Origin: Halopseudomonas sabulinigri
GTDB lineage: Bacteria > Pseudomonadota > Gammaproteobacteria > Pseudomonadales > Pseudomonadaceae
Direction of reading: 5' to 3'
DNA length: 64,000 nucleotides
Assembly (NCBI GenBank): GCA_011053055.1
Contig: DRHT01000021.1
Coordinates: forward strand, 32,491 to 96,490
Shown: piece by piece, positions 16,930 through 26,723 of the stretch
Numbering within the stretch: the stretch's first letter is position 1
Layout: each line of letters starts with the position of its first letter
Made by a program: the position numbers and the translations under genes
The notes under the pieces: generated by a model
Seen by the model: only the letters and a program-made list of their open reading frames with translations
Databases searched by the model: none
Told to the model about the DNA's origin: nothing

Positions 16930-17697
16930 ATGGCGCAGACCACCGCAATCATCGATGTGTTGAAAAAACTGCTCAAGGAGCAAGGCGTGACCTACTTGCA
17001 GGTGGCGCAGGCGCTGGGGTTGTCCGAGGCGAGCGTCAAGCGCCTGTTTGCCGAGCGGCAGTTCTCGCTGCAACGGCTCGATCGCGTCTGTGGGTTGTTG
17101 GGCGTTGAGATCAGTGATCTGGTGCGGCGGTTGGAGCAAGAGATGCGCATTGATGCATTGGCTCCTGCGCAGGAGCAGGAGCTGGTTTCAGACAGCAAGT
17201 TGTTGCTGGTCGCCATCTGCGCGTTAAACCGCTGGAGTCTGGCTCAGATACTTGAGAACTACGCATTGACCGAACCTGAGGCCATTAGCAAGTTGGTGCG
17301 GTTGGATCGTATGGGCTTGATTGAGCTCTTGCCGGCCAACCGCATTAAGCCGCTGATTACCCACGATTTCAATTGGCAGAAAAATGGCCCTATCCAGCGC
17401 TTTTTTGAATCCCAGGTGCAGGCTGACTTTTTTCAATGTCACTTCAATCGACCGGGTGAGTTACGCTTGTTTCTCAACGGTATGCTGTCGCCGCGCAGCA
17501 ATGAAGCGATCCAGAAGAAGCTGCGGCGTCTGGCGCAGGAGTTCCGTCACAGTCACCAGGAGGATCTAGCGATGCCGCTAGAACAACGCTACGGCGTAAG
17601 CATTATCCTCGCTATTCGCCCCTGGGAAGTGGCAGTATTCCAGCAATATCGGCGTGCCGATGCTCAGAAGTTTTACCCAGGCCATGCCGGTGCATGA
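16930..17697 (+). CDS. HTH (XRE-type) DNA-binding protein
   Basis: A 255-residue protein with an N-terminal XRE-like helix-turn-helix (QGVTYLQVAQALGLSEASVKRLFAERQFSLQRLDRVCGLLG, about residues 18-60) and a larger C-terminal domain of unknown fold containing a second winged-helix-like stretch near LDRMGLIELLPANRIKPL. It is divergent from the yiaAB-pspA-like operon with a 166-bp gap, so it may regulate that operon. I chose ATG 16930 rather than TTG 16924. Confidence 0.8.
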   Translation: MAQTTAIIDVLKKLLKEQGVTYLQVAQALGLSEASVKRLFAERQFSLQRLDRVCGLLGVEISDLVRRLEQEMRIDALAPAQEQELVSDSKLLLVAICALNRWSLAQILENYALTEPEAISKLVRLDRMGLIELLPANRIKPLITHDFNWQKNGPIQRFFESQVQADFFQCHFNRPGELRLFLNGMLSPRSNEAIQKKLRRLAQEFRHSHQEDLAMPLEQRYGVSIILAIRPWEVAVFQQYRRADAQKFYPGHAGA

Positions 17698-17725
17698 GCT
17701 GATTTTGCTCTGATAAAAGGATGAC

Positions 17726-18814
17726 GTGACTGTGGGTTTTTTGCTCGAGGTGAGGGATGCTTTCGCTAATATACTGCCGCTGCTAGAAACTCTGCTGGTG
17801 GTTGGTCTAGCGCTGTGGGGGGCAAACTATCTGCTGATTCTTCGGCACGGTGGTTTGGGTAACGAAAAGCTGTTTTCCCGTCAGCTGGTGATGCTCGGAT
17901 TGACGCTGGTGGGTGTGGTCGCGGTGGTGCTGGCGCTGCCGGTCAACGAAGGGTCGCGCAATCAGATTATCGCGCTGCTGGGTTTGCTGATCTCGGGTGT
18001 GTTCGCTTTTTCCTCCAGCAATATCTTCGCCAATCTGGCGTCGGGTATTCTGTTGCGCATTACCAAGCCCTTTGTCATTGGCGACTTTATTTCTGTCGGC
18101 AAGCACTTTGGCAGGGTGGCTGAGCGGGGGTTGTTTGATACCGAAATTCAGTCTGAAACCGGTGAGCTGATTGCTTTACCCAATACCTACTTGACCACCA
18201 ACCCGGTGTCGGCACTGCGCAGCTCGGGCGCATTGGTTTCGGCGTCGCTGTCGCTGGGCTACGACGTGCATCATGCGCAAGTTGAGCCGCTGCTGATAAA
18301 AGCCGCAGAAAGCAGCAAGCTGGATGATGCCTTTGTGCAAATACTCGAGCTGGGTAACTTTGCTATTACCTACCGGGTTTCGGGCGTATTGCCAGAGGCC
18401 AAAGGCCTGATCACTGCTCGCTCTAATTTGCATAAAGCGATTCTGGATCAGTTGCATGGCGCCGGCATCGAAATCATGTCGGCGACCATCATGAATCAAC
18501 GTCCGGTGGATTCGGGCTATAGCTTTATTCCTGCGCCGTCGCGCACTCGCCCAGTGGCGTCAGCTGTAGAGCCAGAGAAAATCGCCGAAAAGGTGCTGTT
18601 CGACAAGGCCGAGTTGGCCCAGCAGCTGCAAGAGCGCAAAGCCGAGTTGGCTGAGAGCGTGGAGGTACTGCAGCAGCAGGCGAAACAAGCTGACGGCGAC
18701 GAAAAGGATCGCTTGAAGGACCAGATTGAGCAATTGCGTGATGAGCGAAAACAGCTGGAAAAGGCCGAAGACGAACCGCTCAAAGCCAGCGCTAGTAAGG
18801 GGAGTAGCGTATGA
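17726..18814 (+). CDS. MscS-family mechanosensitive channel with C-terminal coiled coil
   Basis: A 362-residue channel protein with three or four N-terminal membrane helices. The pore helix and beta domain are recognisable in FSSSNIFANLASGILLRITKPFVIGDFI. The MscS beta and alpha-beta domains run to about residue 265. Unlike MscS itself, it ends with a highly charged coiled coil of about 75 residues (from AEPEKIAEKVLFDKAELAQQL onward). Start GTG 17726 has AAAAGG at 5 bp spacing. Its stop overlaps the next tiny gene as ATGA. Confidence 0.88.
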   Translation: MTVGFLLEVRDAFANILPLLETLLVVGLALWGANYLLILRHGGLGNEKLFSRQLVMLGLTLVGVVAVVLALPVNEGSRNQIIALLGLLISGVFAFSSSNIFANLASGILLRITKPFVIGDFISVGKHFGRVAERGLFDTEIQSETGELIALPNTYLTTNPVSALRSSGALVSASLSLGYDVHHAQVEPLLIKAAESSKLDDAFVQILELGNFAITYRVSGVLPEAKGLITARSNLHKAILDQLHGAGIEIMSATIMNQRPVDSGYSFIPAPSRTRPVASAVEPEKIAEKVLFDKAELAQQLQERKAELAESVEVLQQQAKQADGDEKDRLKDQIEQLRDERKQLEKAEDEPLKASASKGSSV

Positions 18815-18891
18815 AAATGAACAGCGGAATATTACTGCTGTTATCACTCGGGGCTATGGGCTTGTTGCTGTGGTTGCGTTCGCAGAGCTAA
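18811..18891 (+). CDS. 26-residue membrane peptide coupled to the MscS-type channel
   Basis: A short ORF whose ATG overlaps the channel's stop (ATGA), with AAGGGGAG 8 bp upstream inside the channel gene. The product is MKMNSGILLLLSLGAMGLLL followed by WLRSQS: one membrane helix with a positive-ended tail. Size, ribosome site and coupling support a real gene, perhaps an accessory to the channel, but there is no named family and no proof of expression. Confidence 0.5.
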   Translation: MKMNSGILLLLSLGAMGLLLWLRSQS

Positions 18892-18918
18892 CTTGGCGCC
18901 GCATGGCGACGCCCAGTT
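18890..18918. terminator. Weak hairpin between convergent genes
   Basis: AACTTGGCG (18890-18898) pairs with CGCCCAGTT (18910-18918) at 8 of 9 positions with an 11-base loop. It lies in the short gap between the 26-residue peptide and the convergent yebC-like gene. No T-run, so only a tentative terminator. Confidence 0.3.
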
Positions 18919-18921
18919 GAA

Positions 18922-19638
18922 TCAGAACTCGGCGTTGTGGTAGATATTCTGCACGTCGTCGAGTTCGTTGAGCATGTCGGTGAATTTCTCGAACATGGCC
19001 ACATCTTCACCGCTGATTTCTGTGGTGATTTGCGGTAGAAACTGGATCAGATCCACCTCAAAATCCACTTCACCAAAGGCATCGATGAGTGCTTGTTTGG
19101 TTTTGAAGTATTCGGTGCTCGGGGTGAATACGGTAATCAGACCGTCTTCGTTCTCGATGTCGGTTACGTCCACATCAGCCATCATGAGCGCTTCCAGTGT
19201 GGCTTCTTCGTCATCACCTTTGAATGCCAAAATAGCGCAGTGATCGAACATGTGGCTAACGCTGCCTTCGGTGCCGATCTTGCTTTTGGTTTTGGTGAAA
19301 CAGTTGCGCACATCGGCGAAGGTGCGGTTGGGGTTGTCGGTCAGGCAGTCGACAATCACCATGCAGTTGCCGGGGCCAAAGCCTTCATACTGAGCCTTGG
19401 AGAAGTCTTCGCCGCCGCCGCCCTTAGCCTTGTCGATTGCTTTGTCGATAACGTGGCTGGGGACCTGGTCTTTCTTTGCGCGGTCAATCAGGCCACGCAA
19501 TGCCAGGTTACCGTCGGGGTCAAAGCCGCCCGATTTAGCGGTGACGAAAATCTCACGCGCGTATTTGCTGTAAACCTTGGTTTTGGCATCAGCCGTCTTG
19601 GCCATGGACTCTTTGCGGTTTTGATAGGCGCGACCCAT
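18922..19638 (-). CDS. YebC/PmpR-family protein (YeeN-like)
   Basis: A 238-residue protein of the YebC/PmpR/TACO1 family, which includes DNA-binding regulators and translation factors that relieve ribosome stalling. The N-terminus [20 protein letters not shown] is that of the YeeN-like branch, distinct from the AGHSKWANIKHRK start of classical YebC. The [19 protein letters not shown] and [19 protein letters not shown] motifs are present. I chose ATG 19638 on this conserved start; the frame is open to 19827 but would overlap the divergent YoaK gene. Confidence 0.9.
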   Translation of the reverse strand: MGRAYQNRKESMAKTADAKTKVYSKYAREIFVTAKSGGFDPDGNLALRGLIDRAKKDQVPSHVIDKAIDKAKGGGGEDFSKAQYEGFGPGNCMVIVDCLTDNPNRTFADVRNCFTKTKSKIGTEGSVSHMFDHCAILAFKGDDEEATLEALMMADVDVTDIENEDGLITVFTPSTEYFKTKQALIDAFGEVDFEVDLIQFLPQITTEISGEDVAMFEKFTDMLNELDDVQNIYHNAEF

Positions 19639-19783
19639 GTCTTCATCCTGTTGTTTGACGAAAAACAGCGATTCTAACCGCAGTTGCTGCTGTATATCCA
19701 TGCTTGGCGACAGCTGGCCAAAGAAAGCCCCGTAAGTGGTTGCCTTGGCAGTAAGATGGGGTCTTTGATGGGGAGCTGAGTGG

Positions 19784-20440
19784 ATGATTTCGAGATTGCC
19801 GCCCTGGGTTGAAACCGGTGCTTTCACCCTGGCCTTTGCGGCCGGCAGTGTTAATGCCGTGGGACTGCTCGGATTTAGCCATCAAGCGGTATCCCACCTC
19901 ACCGGCACCTCAACCCTGCTGGGGCTGGGTATGGCGCAACTGGATTACTCTTCCAGCGTGCACCTTCTACTGGTGATATTCAGTTTTGTCGCGGGGGCAG
20001 CCTTCAGCGGCTTTCTGATCGACAGCAGCGCGCTGCAGCCGGGTCGCCGCTATGGAGTGGCACTGTTGCTTGAGTCGGCGTTGCTGCTGCTGGCGATGTT
20101 TGCATTGCAGAACAACAGCGTGGCGGGGCACTACCTGGCATCAGCGGCCTGCGGCTTACAGAATGCCATGGTGACCACCTACAGTGGGGCTATCATCCGC
20201 ACCACTCATGTATCCGGTTTGTTCACGGATCTCGGGCTGATGTTAGGCGCGCGCCTACGTGGCCAGGCTCTGGATCGACGCAAAGCCAAGTTGTTTCTGC
20301 TATTGATCTGCGGCTTTATTCTGGGTGGTAGTCTTGGCGCGCTGGCATTCGCTGCCCTGCATTTTCAAGCGTTGCTGTTACCGGCAGCACTGACTGCAGT
20401 AATGGCGGTGGTTTACCACCGCTACCTGCGGCGCAACTAA
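19784..20440 (+). CDS. YoaK/DUF1275 family membrane protein
   Basis: A 218-residue membrane protein with about six helices. Family motifs are [15 protein letters not shown] near the N-terminus, [10 protein letters not shown], the central [23 protein letters not shown], and [11 protein letters not shown]. YoaK proteins are poorly characterised putative transporters. The gene is convergent with, and abuts, the sensor kinase gene. Confidence 0.85.
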   Translation: MISRLPPWVETGAFTLAFAAGSVNAVGLLGFSHQAVSHLTGTSTLLGLGMAQLDYSSSVHLLLVIFSFVAGAAFSGFLIDSSALQPGRRYGVALLLESALLLLAMFALQNNSVAGHYLASAACGLQNAMVTTYSGAIIRTTHVSGLFTDLGLMLGARLRGQALDRRKAKLFLLLICGFILGGSLGALAFAALHFQALLLPAALTAVMAVVYHRYLRRN

Positions 20441-21751
20441 TCAGCGGAGCCGAGCAGCTGCGTCTGCATGCGGGGGTTGCAACCAGAGTTCGGCCAGTTG
20501 GCGCTGACCTTTTTGTTGATTGTTATAGCGCCACCCGAGTTTGCTGGTTAATTGAGTGGTGAGCTGCAAGCCCAAGCCAAAGCCTAGATCTTCTTTGTCT
20601 GGATCATCAACCGGCGACACTGTATTGCTGACACGCACGCAATTGTGTAGCTGCAGGATTTTGACTTCACCATCATTGCTGTGCTGAAAGGCGTTGCGGA
20701 TCAGGTTACCGAGCACGATTCGCGCTGGCGCTTCTGCCAATGGCATGCTGTAAGGATCGGTTTTCAGTTTCACATCCACGTCCTTGCCGCGCAGCAAGTA
20801 GCGCATTTGCTCCACCAATTCCTGTACTAGCGCATCCAGCTGAACCGGTTTGGCTGGCAAGCTCTCCATATTGTCGCGGCTCAGCCATAGCAGTGTTTCG
20901 GTTAGGTGCAGCATGGTCTGGCTCGCGCGGTCGATGCGCTCAATGGCTTGTAATTGGCGCAAGTCCACCTGTTGTTGGCTGGCATCCTGAAGTTTGTGTA
21001 ATAGCTCAACGTTATTGCGCACCACGCTGATGGGGGTGCGCAGTTCATGGCTGGTATGACGCAGAAAGCGATGTTCGCGCTCCAGTCCGAGTTGCGCGGA
21101 GGACAGGCTGGAGCGCACCAGTTCAGCAAAGTCGTTAAGTTCGGGATAGCTGAAATTCGGAGCAGGGTCTTTCAAGGTCTGCTCATTGAGGCCACGAGCC
21201 CAGTTGCCTAGGGCGCTTATTGGCCGTGAGACGCGGCGCATCACCAACCAGATCATCAGACCCAGGGTCAAGGCGCTGCCGAGGCTGATCCACAATAAGG
21301 TGCGGAAGCCACCTCGATGCTGGGTTAGCAGGCGTGGCACTTGGCCCGGTAGGATCTGATGGCTCATATAACGATCGCCACCGGGTGTAGTGAAATGCAT
21401 CGCAAAATAGACGGCGCTAGGGCGGCTTAGGAAATTGGCTTGGTCCAGCTCTTTGTAGAGCACGCCTTCTTGTTGGGGAGGTTGGGAGAACGCGCGTTGG
21501 ATCAGCTGCGGTTGTTCACTCCAGCTGCTGGTTACTGGATAGTCGTCGAACAGATGAGCGGCGGTTGTCGGGTCGGTAAGATACCCTTGCGCGGCTTTTT
21601 CCATGTTGCGGCCCATGGCGGTGTCCATGCCATTAACGAAGTAATTGAGCGATAGCATGGTGTAGCCCACGACCAGCAGGATGCCAAGCGATAGAAACGC
21701 TAGCGCTACGAACCATTTAAGACTGATCTGGCGCTTCTTGAGTGCTTTCAT
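20441..21751 (-). CDS. Sensor histidine kinase of the efflux operon
   Basis: A 436-residue membrane kinase. Helices at about 12-38 and 150-171 flank a periplasmic sensor region of roughly 110 residues. The phosphoacceptor is H235 in SHELRTP, the N box is NLIRNAFQHS, and the G box is DLGFGLGLQL. It is the last gene of the efflux operon and overlaps the response regulator by 35 bp. I chose ATG 21751 (MKALKKRQISLKWFVALAF), which gives a proper first helix; the frame is open further upstream. Confidence 0.92.
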   Translation of the reverse strand: MKALKKRQISLKWFVALAFLSLGILLVVGYTMLSLNYFVNGMDTAMGRNMEKAAQGYLTDPTTAAHLFDDYPVTSSWSEQPQLIQRAFSQPPQQEGVLYKELDQANFLSRPSAVYFAMHFTTPGGDRYMSHQILPGQVPRLLTQHRGGFRTLLWISLGSALTLGLMIWLVMRRVSRPISALGNWARGLNEQTLKDPAPNFSYPELNDFAELVRSSLSSAQLGLEREHRFLRHTSHELRTPISVVRNNVELLHKLQDASQQQVDLRQLQAIERIDRASQTMLHLTETLLWLSRDNMESLPAKPVQLDALVQELVEQMRYLLRGKDVDVKLKTDPYSMPLAEAPARIVLGNLIRNAFQHSNDGEVKILQLHNCVRVSNTVSPVDDPDKEDLGFGLGLQLTTQLTSKLGWRYNNQQKGQRQLAELWLQPPHADAAARLR

Positions 21752-22409
21752 GTAAGACGAAACCGTGACCTGGGACTGTGTGTAGCAAGGCGGTGGGGAA
21801 GGGGCTGTTAACCGCCTTGCGCAGGTGAAACATGTGTACTTTGAGGCTATTGCTGTCGGGTAGTTCATCACCCCAGACGGCTTCTTCCAGCTTATGGCGG
21901 CTGACCGTCTGCGGATACTCGCGCAGCAGTACCTCCAGCAACTGCCAGCCGGTAGGCGACAGCTTGATTGGCTGGCCAGCACGGCTTGCCTGACGGCTGG
22001 CCAGATCCATGCTCAGGTCGGCGCAGCGTAGAACCCGTGCTTGACCGCTACGGCGGCGAGCCAGCGCCTGAACGCGTACCACCAGCTCCTGCAATTCGAA
22101 GGGCTTGACCAGAAAATCATCGGTGCCGGCATTGAAGCCGTCCAACTTATCGGCCAGTTGATCGCGTGCGGTCAGCATCAATATGGGTGTGTCGTTACCT
22201 TGGTTGCGCAGGCGTTGACACACGCTGAGGCCGTCCAGTCGGGGCAAGTTGAGGTCCAGCAGCAGGGCGTCGTAGCTGTGTTGTTGGGCCAACTGCAGGC
22301 CGCTGAGGCCGTTGTTGGCATGGTCGCAGCGGATGTTTTCCAACGCAAGGTATTGCACCAGCGTGGCAGCAAGGTCCAGGTCGTCCTCGACCAACAGAAT
22401 ATTTAGCAT
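21717..22409 (-). CDS. OmpR/PhoB-type response regulator of the efflux operon
   Basis: A 230-residue regulator. The receiver phosphoacceptor is D52 (DALLLDLNLPRLDG), with the acidic pair ED at 8-9 and the conserved K in DFLVKPFELQEL. The C-terminal winged helix covers about 125-222 (SPTGWQLLEVLLREYPQTVSRHKLEEAVWG). Its start overlaps the RND gene stop by 7 bp, and its stop overlaps the kinase. It probably regulates the efflux operon it belongs to. Confidence 0.94.
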   Translation of the reverse strand: MLNILLVEDDLDLAATLVQYLALENIRCDHANNGLSGLQLAQQHSYDALLLDLNLPRLDGLSVCQRLRNQGNDTPILMLTARDQLADKLDGFNAGTDDFLVKPFELQELVVRVQALARRRSGQARVLRCADLSMDLASRQASRAGQPIKLSPTGWQLLEVLLREYPQTVSRHKLEEAVWGDELPDSNSLKVHMFHLRKAVNSPFPTALLHTVPGHGFVLHESTQEAPDQS

Positions 22410-25400
22410 GGTGTGGGAGTGTCCTCAGTAGGAGACGAACCCTTAAAGCGGCGCTTTATCCAGCGGTTAGCATCTTCTTGAATCAGCAGTAACGAAGGAA
22501 TCAGGATCAGCGTAATGACCGTTGCGAAGAGAATGCCATAAGCCAAAGAGACTGCCGCTGGAATCAGGAACTGCGCCTGTCGAGAGGTTTCGCCCAGCAG
22601 CGGAACCAGGCCGGCAAAGGTGGTGGCAGAGGTTAAGAGTACCGCGCGCAGACGGCTGCGGCAGGCCTCACTGATCGCCTCGGTGAGCGAGCCGGCAGTC
22701 TGCTTGATATCGTTGTAACGTGCGACCAACAGCAGACTGTCGTTCACGACCACCCCGCTGAGCGCGATAATGCCGTTGAGCGACAGAATACCCAGCGACA
22801 GGTCGTTAAACCAATGCCCGAGTATGGCGCCCACCACGCCAAACGGAATAGCGGTCATGATCAGGATTGGCTGAATATAGGAGCGCAGCGGAATGGCCAG
22901 CAACATGTAAATCACCAGCATGGCTAGCAGGAACACGTTGAGCATCGAAGACTGCGTCTCAGCTTGCTCCTCGGCCTCCCCGGCGAACTGGATATCCAAG
23001 CCCGGAAACTGGCGCTCCAGCTCGGGCACGAGTGTGTTGCGCAGACGGTCGACCAGTTCGGTGGCGGACAGCTGCTCTTTGTCCACATCAGCAGACAGAT
23101 ACACCGCGCGCTTACCATCGATGCGGGTAATGCTGTCGCGGGTAAAGCCATAGCTCACACTGGCGACACTCGACAGTGGCACCACTGCGCCATCGGGTGT
23201 GCGAACCCGAGAGTTGAGCACGTTGGCGGGATTCTGGCGGTCGCTTTCCGGGTAGCGCACCTTGACCTCGATCTCGTCGCTGTTGCGCTGATAACGCTGC
23301 ACAATTTGTCCGCTGAAGGCTTGATACAACTGCGTGGCCAGTTGATCGGTCGTCATACCGAGTGCGCGGCCCTGTTGGGTTAGCTCTAGATGCAGCTGCG
23401 GCTGTCCCGGTGTGAGGTTATCGCTGATGCCGCTGATGGCAGGGATCGCCTCAAGCTGGGTTTTTAGCTGGCTGCCGGCCTGGGTGAGAATGCTGTCATC
23501 GTTGGCGCGCAACTCTATGCGCAAGGCGTCAATGGAGCCGTGCCGGCTTTGCACATTGATGGTTTTAACCCCCTCCGGGCTGCCAGCCATGGCTCGCCAG
23601 CGACGGGTAAAGGTGCTGATGTCGTAGGCGGCGTCGTCCGCCAGCTCCACGGTTACCTGACCTTGTTGGTCTGAGGCAGATAGAACCTGCAAGTGAGCAA
23701 TGCCGCTGGGCGTGTCTGCGTCGCCCTTGAGCTCCTTATCTACAGCAAAGGCTTGCTGCTCCAGTCGGTTCAACGCCGTATGGGTCTGACCGTAACTGGC
23801 GTCATTGAGCATGCTGACTTGAGCCTGCACCCGGTCTCCGGGGATCTCAGGAAAGAAGCTCATGCGCACGGTGCCGTTGAAGGGCATGGACATCACCAGT
23901 ATGAAAAGCGCGATGAACAGCACTATGACGGCATAGCGATGCACCAGAGCAAAGTCGATCAGCGGTCGATAGCAACGCTCGTTGACCCAGTTGAGGCCGC
24001 CGTCCGCGCGGTTTTGAAGCCATTGCCAGCCGCGGGCTAGCCGATTGCTGCTGGGCTGACGATGGGTGCTGATATGCGCCAGGTGCGCCGGCAGAATCAG
24101 CTTGGATTCGATCACCGACAGCACCAGACAGATGGCAACCACAGTAGCGAACTGAGCGTAAAGTTGGCCCAGTCGGCCACTGATTTGCGACAGCGCGTAA
24201 AACGCCGCCACAGTAGTGAATACACCAAACAGCGTCGGCACGGCCACGCGCATGGTTCCCTTGACCGTATTAGCGAGCGTGTCGCCCTCGGCAGAGCGCA
24301 CGGCGTAGACACTCTCGCCGACCACCACAGCGTCATCCACCACTATCCCCAGCGCCATGATGAAGCCGAAGGTAGTGAATTCGTTCAAGGATAGGCCAGC
24401 GTAACTTTCGCCCATGAAATACAGCGTGCCGAAGAAGATAAACGGCAAGCCCATGGCAACCCAGAAGGCGACCCGCACGTTCAGGAACAAAGCCAGCAAC
24501 ACGAAGACCAGCAAAATACCCATACCCGCATTGGTGACCAGCAGACGCAGACGGTCGGTGATGCTTTCGCTGCTGTCCTGCCAGCTGCTCAGTTCAACGC
24601 CCTCGGGCAGTTTGCCCTCGTCATGCCATTGCTGGATGATCTGAAGAGAGGCATCCACAGTGTTGATGATGTCGTCCTGACCCGTACTGATGACTTCTAA
24701 GCCGATACTTTGATGACCGGAAAAACGTGAAAGCACTGCGGTGTTATCGTCGTAGGTGTCGCGGATGCTGGCTACATCGCCGAGCAATAATTGGCGCCCT
24801 GTGGTGCTGTTGATCAACGGCAGGGCGGCGAAGTCTTCCTGCAGGTATGCCTGTTCGGAGGCTTTGAGCTGTAGGTAAAGGCTGTCGTTACGCAGCACCG
24901 CAGTCGAGGTGCTGGAGGAGTTCTGGTTGATCGCTTCCTGCACATCCGTAAGGCTCAGACCATAGGCTTGCAGGCGTGCCTCGTTGACCTCAATAGCCAT
25001 CATCGGGTCAAGCCAGCCATTGAGGTTGACCTGGCTGATGTTGGGGTTACTCAACAAGTCTGAGCGCAACGCCTCAGCCAAGGTTTGCAAGGTATAACGG
25101 TCGGCATCGCCATACAGCTGTAACGACAACGCATCCGACTCGCGTTGTGCCTTGGTGATGACCGGATTTTTCGCCTCGCTGGGGAAGTTAGATATGGCGT
25201 CGACCTTGCTTTTGACGTCGCGCATCAGTATGTCGAGGTTGTAATCCGACTGCATCTCCACGCTGACATTGGCGCCGCTGCCGTTGGCCGTACTGGTGAT
25301 GCTCTTGATGCCGATCACATCTTCCAGCGCGTCTTCGATCTTGATCGCCAGGCCTTCTTCCGACTGGGTCGCTGAGCCGCTGTCGTAGGTGACGCCGATG

Positions 25401-25558
25401 TTGATGCTGTCCGGCTCCATGGCCGGAAAGGCCTCCTTGCGCAGGTCGCCCATGGACATCACGCCGAGGACAATCACTAACAGCATCAATAGGTTGGCTG
25501 CGACCGGGTTGCGCGCGAACCAGGCAATGATGCCGCCACCGCTCACTGAGTTACTCAT
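22403..25558 (-). CDS. RND efflux transporter, inner-membrane pump
   Basis: A 1051-residue RND (HAE-type) pump with the two-repeat architecture: helix 1 near the start (ARNPVAANLLMLLVIVLGV), two large periplasmic loops, and helices 2-6 and 8-12. The proton-relay acidic pair in helix 4 is present (MALGIVVDDAVVVGESVY). N-terminal DLRKEAFPAMEPDSINIGV is typical of a less-studied RND branch rather than AcrB/MexB proper, so the substrate is open. I chose ATG 25558 (GGAGGTGAG upstream) over GTG 25561. It overlaps the adaptor and the response regulator genes. Confidence 0.94.
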   Translation of the reverse strand: MSNSVSGGGIIAWFARNPVAANLLMLLVIVLGVMSMGDLRKEAFPAMEPDSINIGVTYDSGSATQSEEGLAIKIEDALEDVIGIKSITSTANGSGANVSVEMQSDYNLDILMRDVKSKVDAISNFPSEAKNPVITKAQRESDALSLQLYGDADRYTLQTLAEALRSDLLSNPNISQVNLNGWLDPMMAIEVNEARLQAYGLSLTDVQEAINQNSSSTSTAVLRNDSLYLQLKASEQAYLQEDFAALPLINSTTGRQLLLGDVASIRDTYDDNTAVLSRFSGHQSIGLEVISTGQDDIINTVDASLQIIQQWHDEGKLPEGVELSSWQDSSESITDRLRLLVTNAGMGILLVFVLLALFLNVRVAFWVAMGLPFIFFGTLYFMGESYAGLSLNEFTTFGFIMALGIVVDDAVVVGESVYAVRSAEGDTLANTVKGTMRVAVPTLFGVFTTVAAFYALSQISGRLGQLYAQFATVVAICLVLSVIESKLILPAHLAHISTHRQPSSNRLARGWQWLQNRADGGLNWVNERCYRPLIDFALVHRYAVIVLFIALFILVMSMPFNGTVRMSFFPEIPGDRVQAQVSMLNDASYGQTHTALNRLEQQAFAVDKELKGDADTPSGIAHLQVLSASDQQGQVTVELADDAAYDISTFTRRWRAMAGSPEGVKTINVQSRHGSIDALRIELRANDDSILTQAGSQLKTQLEAIPAISGISDNLTPGQPQLHLELTQQGRALGMTTDQLATQLYQAFSGQIVQRYQRNSDEIEVKVRYPESDRQNPANVLNSRVRTPDGAVVPLSSVASVSYGFTRDSITRIDGKRAVYLSADVDKEQLSATELVDRLRNTLVPELERQFPGLDIQFAGEAEEQAETQSSMLNVFLLAMLVIYMLLAIPLRSYIQPILIMTAIPFGVVGAILGHWFNDLSLGILSLNGIIALSGVVVNDSLLLVARYNDIKQTAGSLTEAISEACRSRLRAVLLTSATTFAGLVPLLGETSRQAQFLIPAAVSLAYGILFATVITLILIPSLLLIQEDANRWIKRRFKGSSPTEDTPTPC

Positions 25559-26723
25559 CACTCACCTCCACCGGGATGACCGGCATACCATCGAGGTAGC
25601 TACTTAACGGGTGAACCAGAATCTGCTGCGCACTGCTTTGCATCGCCACTGGTGCGGCAACATAAATGGCTTCCGCATCGGCAAATAACGGTTGCACCGC
25701 CAGGCTGACCAGCGTCTGTTGTTCGCCTATGTACCAGATGTAGCCCCGCTGGCTGAGTGCTGAGCTGGGCAGCTTCCAGAGGTGATCAATGGCGCTGCCA
25801 GGAATACGGGCCTCGACAAAGGTGCCAGGCAATAGCTCGGGCACTTGTTCGAGCGGTTGTTCAACCGCTACGATCAAGGCGCGTTGGCGGGTGGTTTCAT
25901 CCAGGCTCTGTTCGGCTCTGACTACGGTTGCTTGCCACTGCTGGTTGTTTTCCACGTTGTGCAGGGTGACCTGCCACTGCGCTTCACGCATTTGATCAAG
26001 CGGCGGCAGACTGGCCCAGTCTTGGGCGGAGAGGGCAACGGCGACCTCAACGCGATCGGTACTGACTAAACTACCGACTTCACTGCCGGTTTGCAGGTAG
26101 CTGCCGGGGGCAGCGCTGCGGCTGGTGATCAAGGCGTCAAAGGGAGCGGTAATGCGGGTTTGTGCCAGATTGCGTCGAGCATTGGTAACACTGGCCTCGG
26201 CATTTTTTAAAGCGGCTTGGGCGGCTGCCAATTGGGGCTTGCGAAGCACCAGTTCGGAGTCTGGTTCGCCATCCAGGCCCGAGGCACTCCATTCGGTCTG
26301 GGCTTGTAACCCTTCACGTTGCTCCTGCAGTAGCGCCAGTTTGGCGTTGGCCAGGGTTTCTTCGGCGCTGGCCAACGCCGCGCGGTATTCGCTGTTCTCC
26401 AGTTCCAGCAACACGTTGCCAGCCTTCACCCGGTTACCGGCCTCAAAATCCTGGGCAATCTGCTGCACTTGCCCGGTCACCTGGGCGCTCAGCGTCAGCT
26501 CGAAGCGCGGATTGGCTGCGCCATAACCAATCAATTGAGCCTGGTAGCGGCCGGGTTCGACGCGCAGCACGTTGACGCTGGGGCTCACCGCTTGCTCGCC
26601 CGCCAGAGGAGTCTGGCGGCTTGCTTCATAGGCGCTCGCCCGCCAATGGTTGTATGCCAGAACGAGAATTATGGCTAACAGCGCACCAACAAATATCAAC
26701 GTGGTTTTATTGCGGCGGATCAT
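25551..26723 (-). CDS. RND efflux periplasmic adaptor (membrane fusion protein)
   Basis: A 390-residue adaptor. An N-terminal membrane anchor (TTLIFVGALLAIILVLAYNHW) is followed by a lipoyl/hairpin part: the half-motif GQVQQIAQDFEAGNRVKAGNVLLELEN, coiled-coil arms from about 105 to 195, and the second half-motif ARRNLAQTRITAPFDALIT. Barrel and membrane-proximal domains follow. It links the pump to the outer-membrane factor. ATG 26723 overlaps the upstream stop as ATGA. Confidence 0.93.
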   Translation of the reverse strand: MIRRNKTTLIFVGALLAIILVLAYNHWRASAYEASRQTPLAGEQAVSPSVNVLRVEPGRYQAQLIGYGAANPRFELTLSAQVTGQVQQIAQDFEAGNRVKAGNVLLELENSEYRAALASAEETLANAKLALLQEQREGLQAQTEWSASGLDGEPDSELVLRKPQLAAAQAALKNAEASVTNARRNLAQTRITAPFDALITSRSAAPGSYLQTGSEVGSLVSTDRVEVAVALSAQDWASLPPLDQMREAQWQVTLHNVENNQQWQATVVRAEQSLDETTRQRALIVAVEQPLEQVPELLPGTFVEARIPGSAIDHLWKLPSSALSQRGYIWYIGEQQTLVSLAVQPLFADAEAIYVAAPVAMQSSAQQILVHPLSSYLDGMPVIPVEVSDE

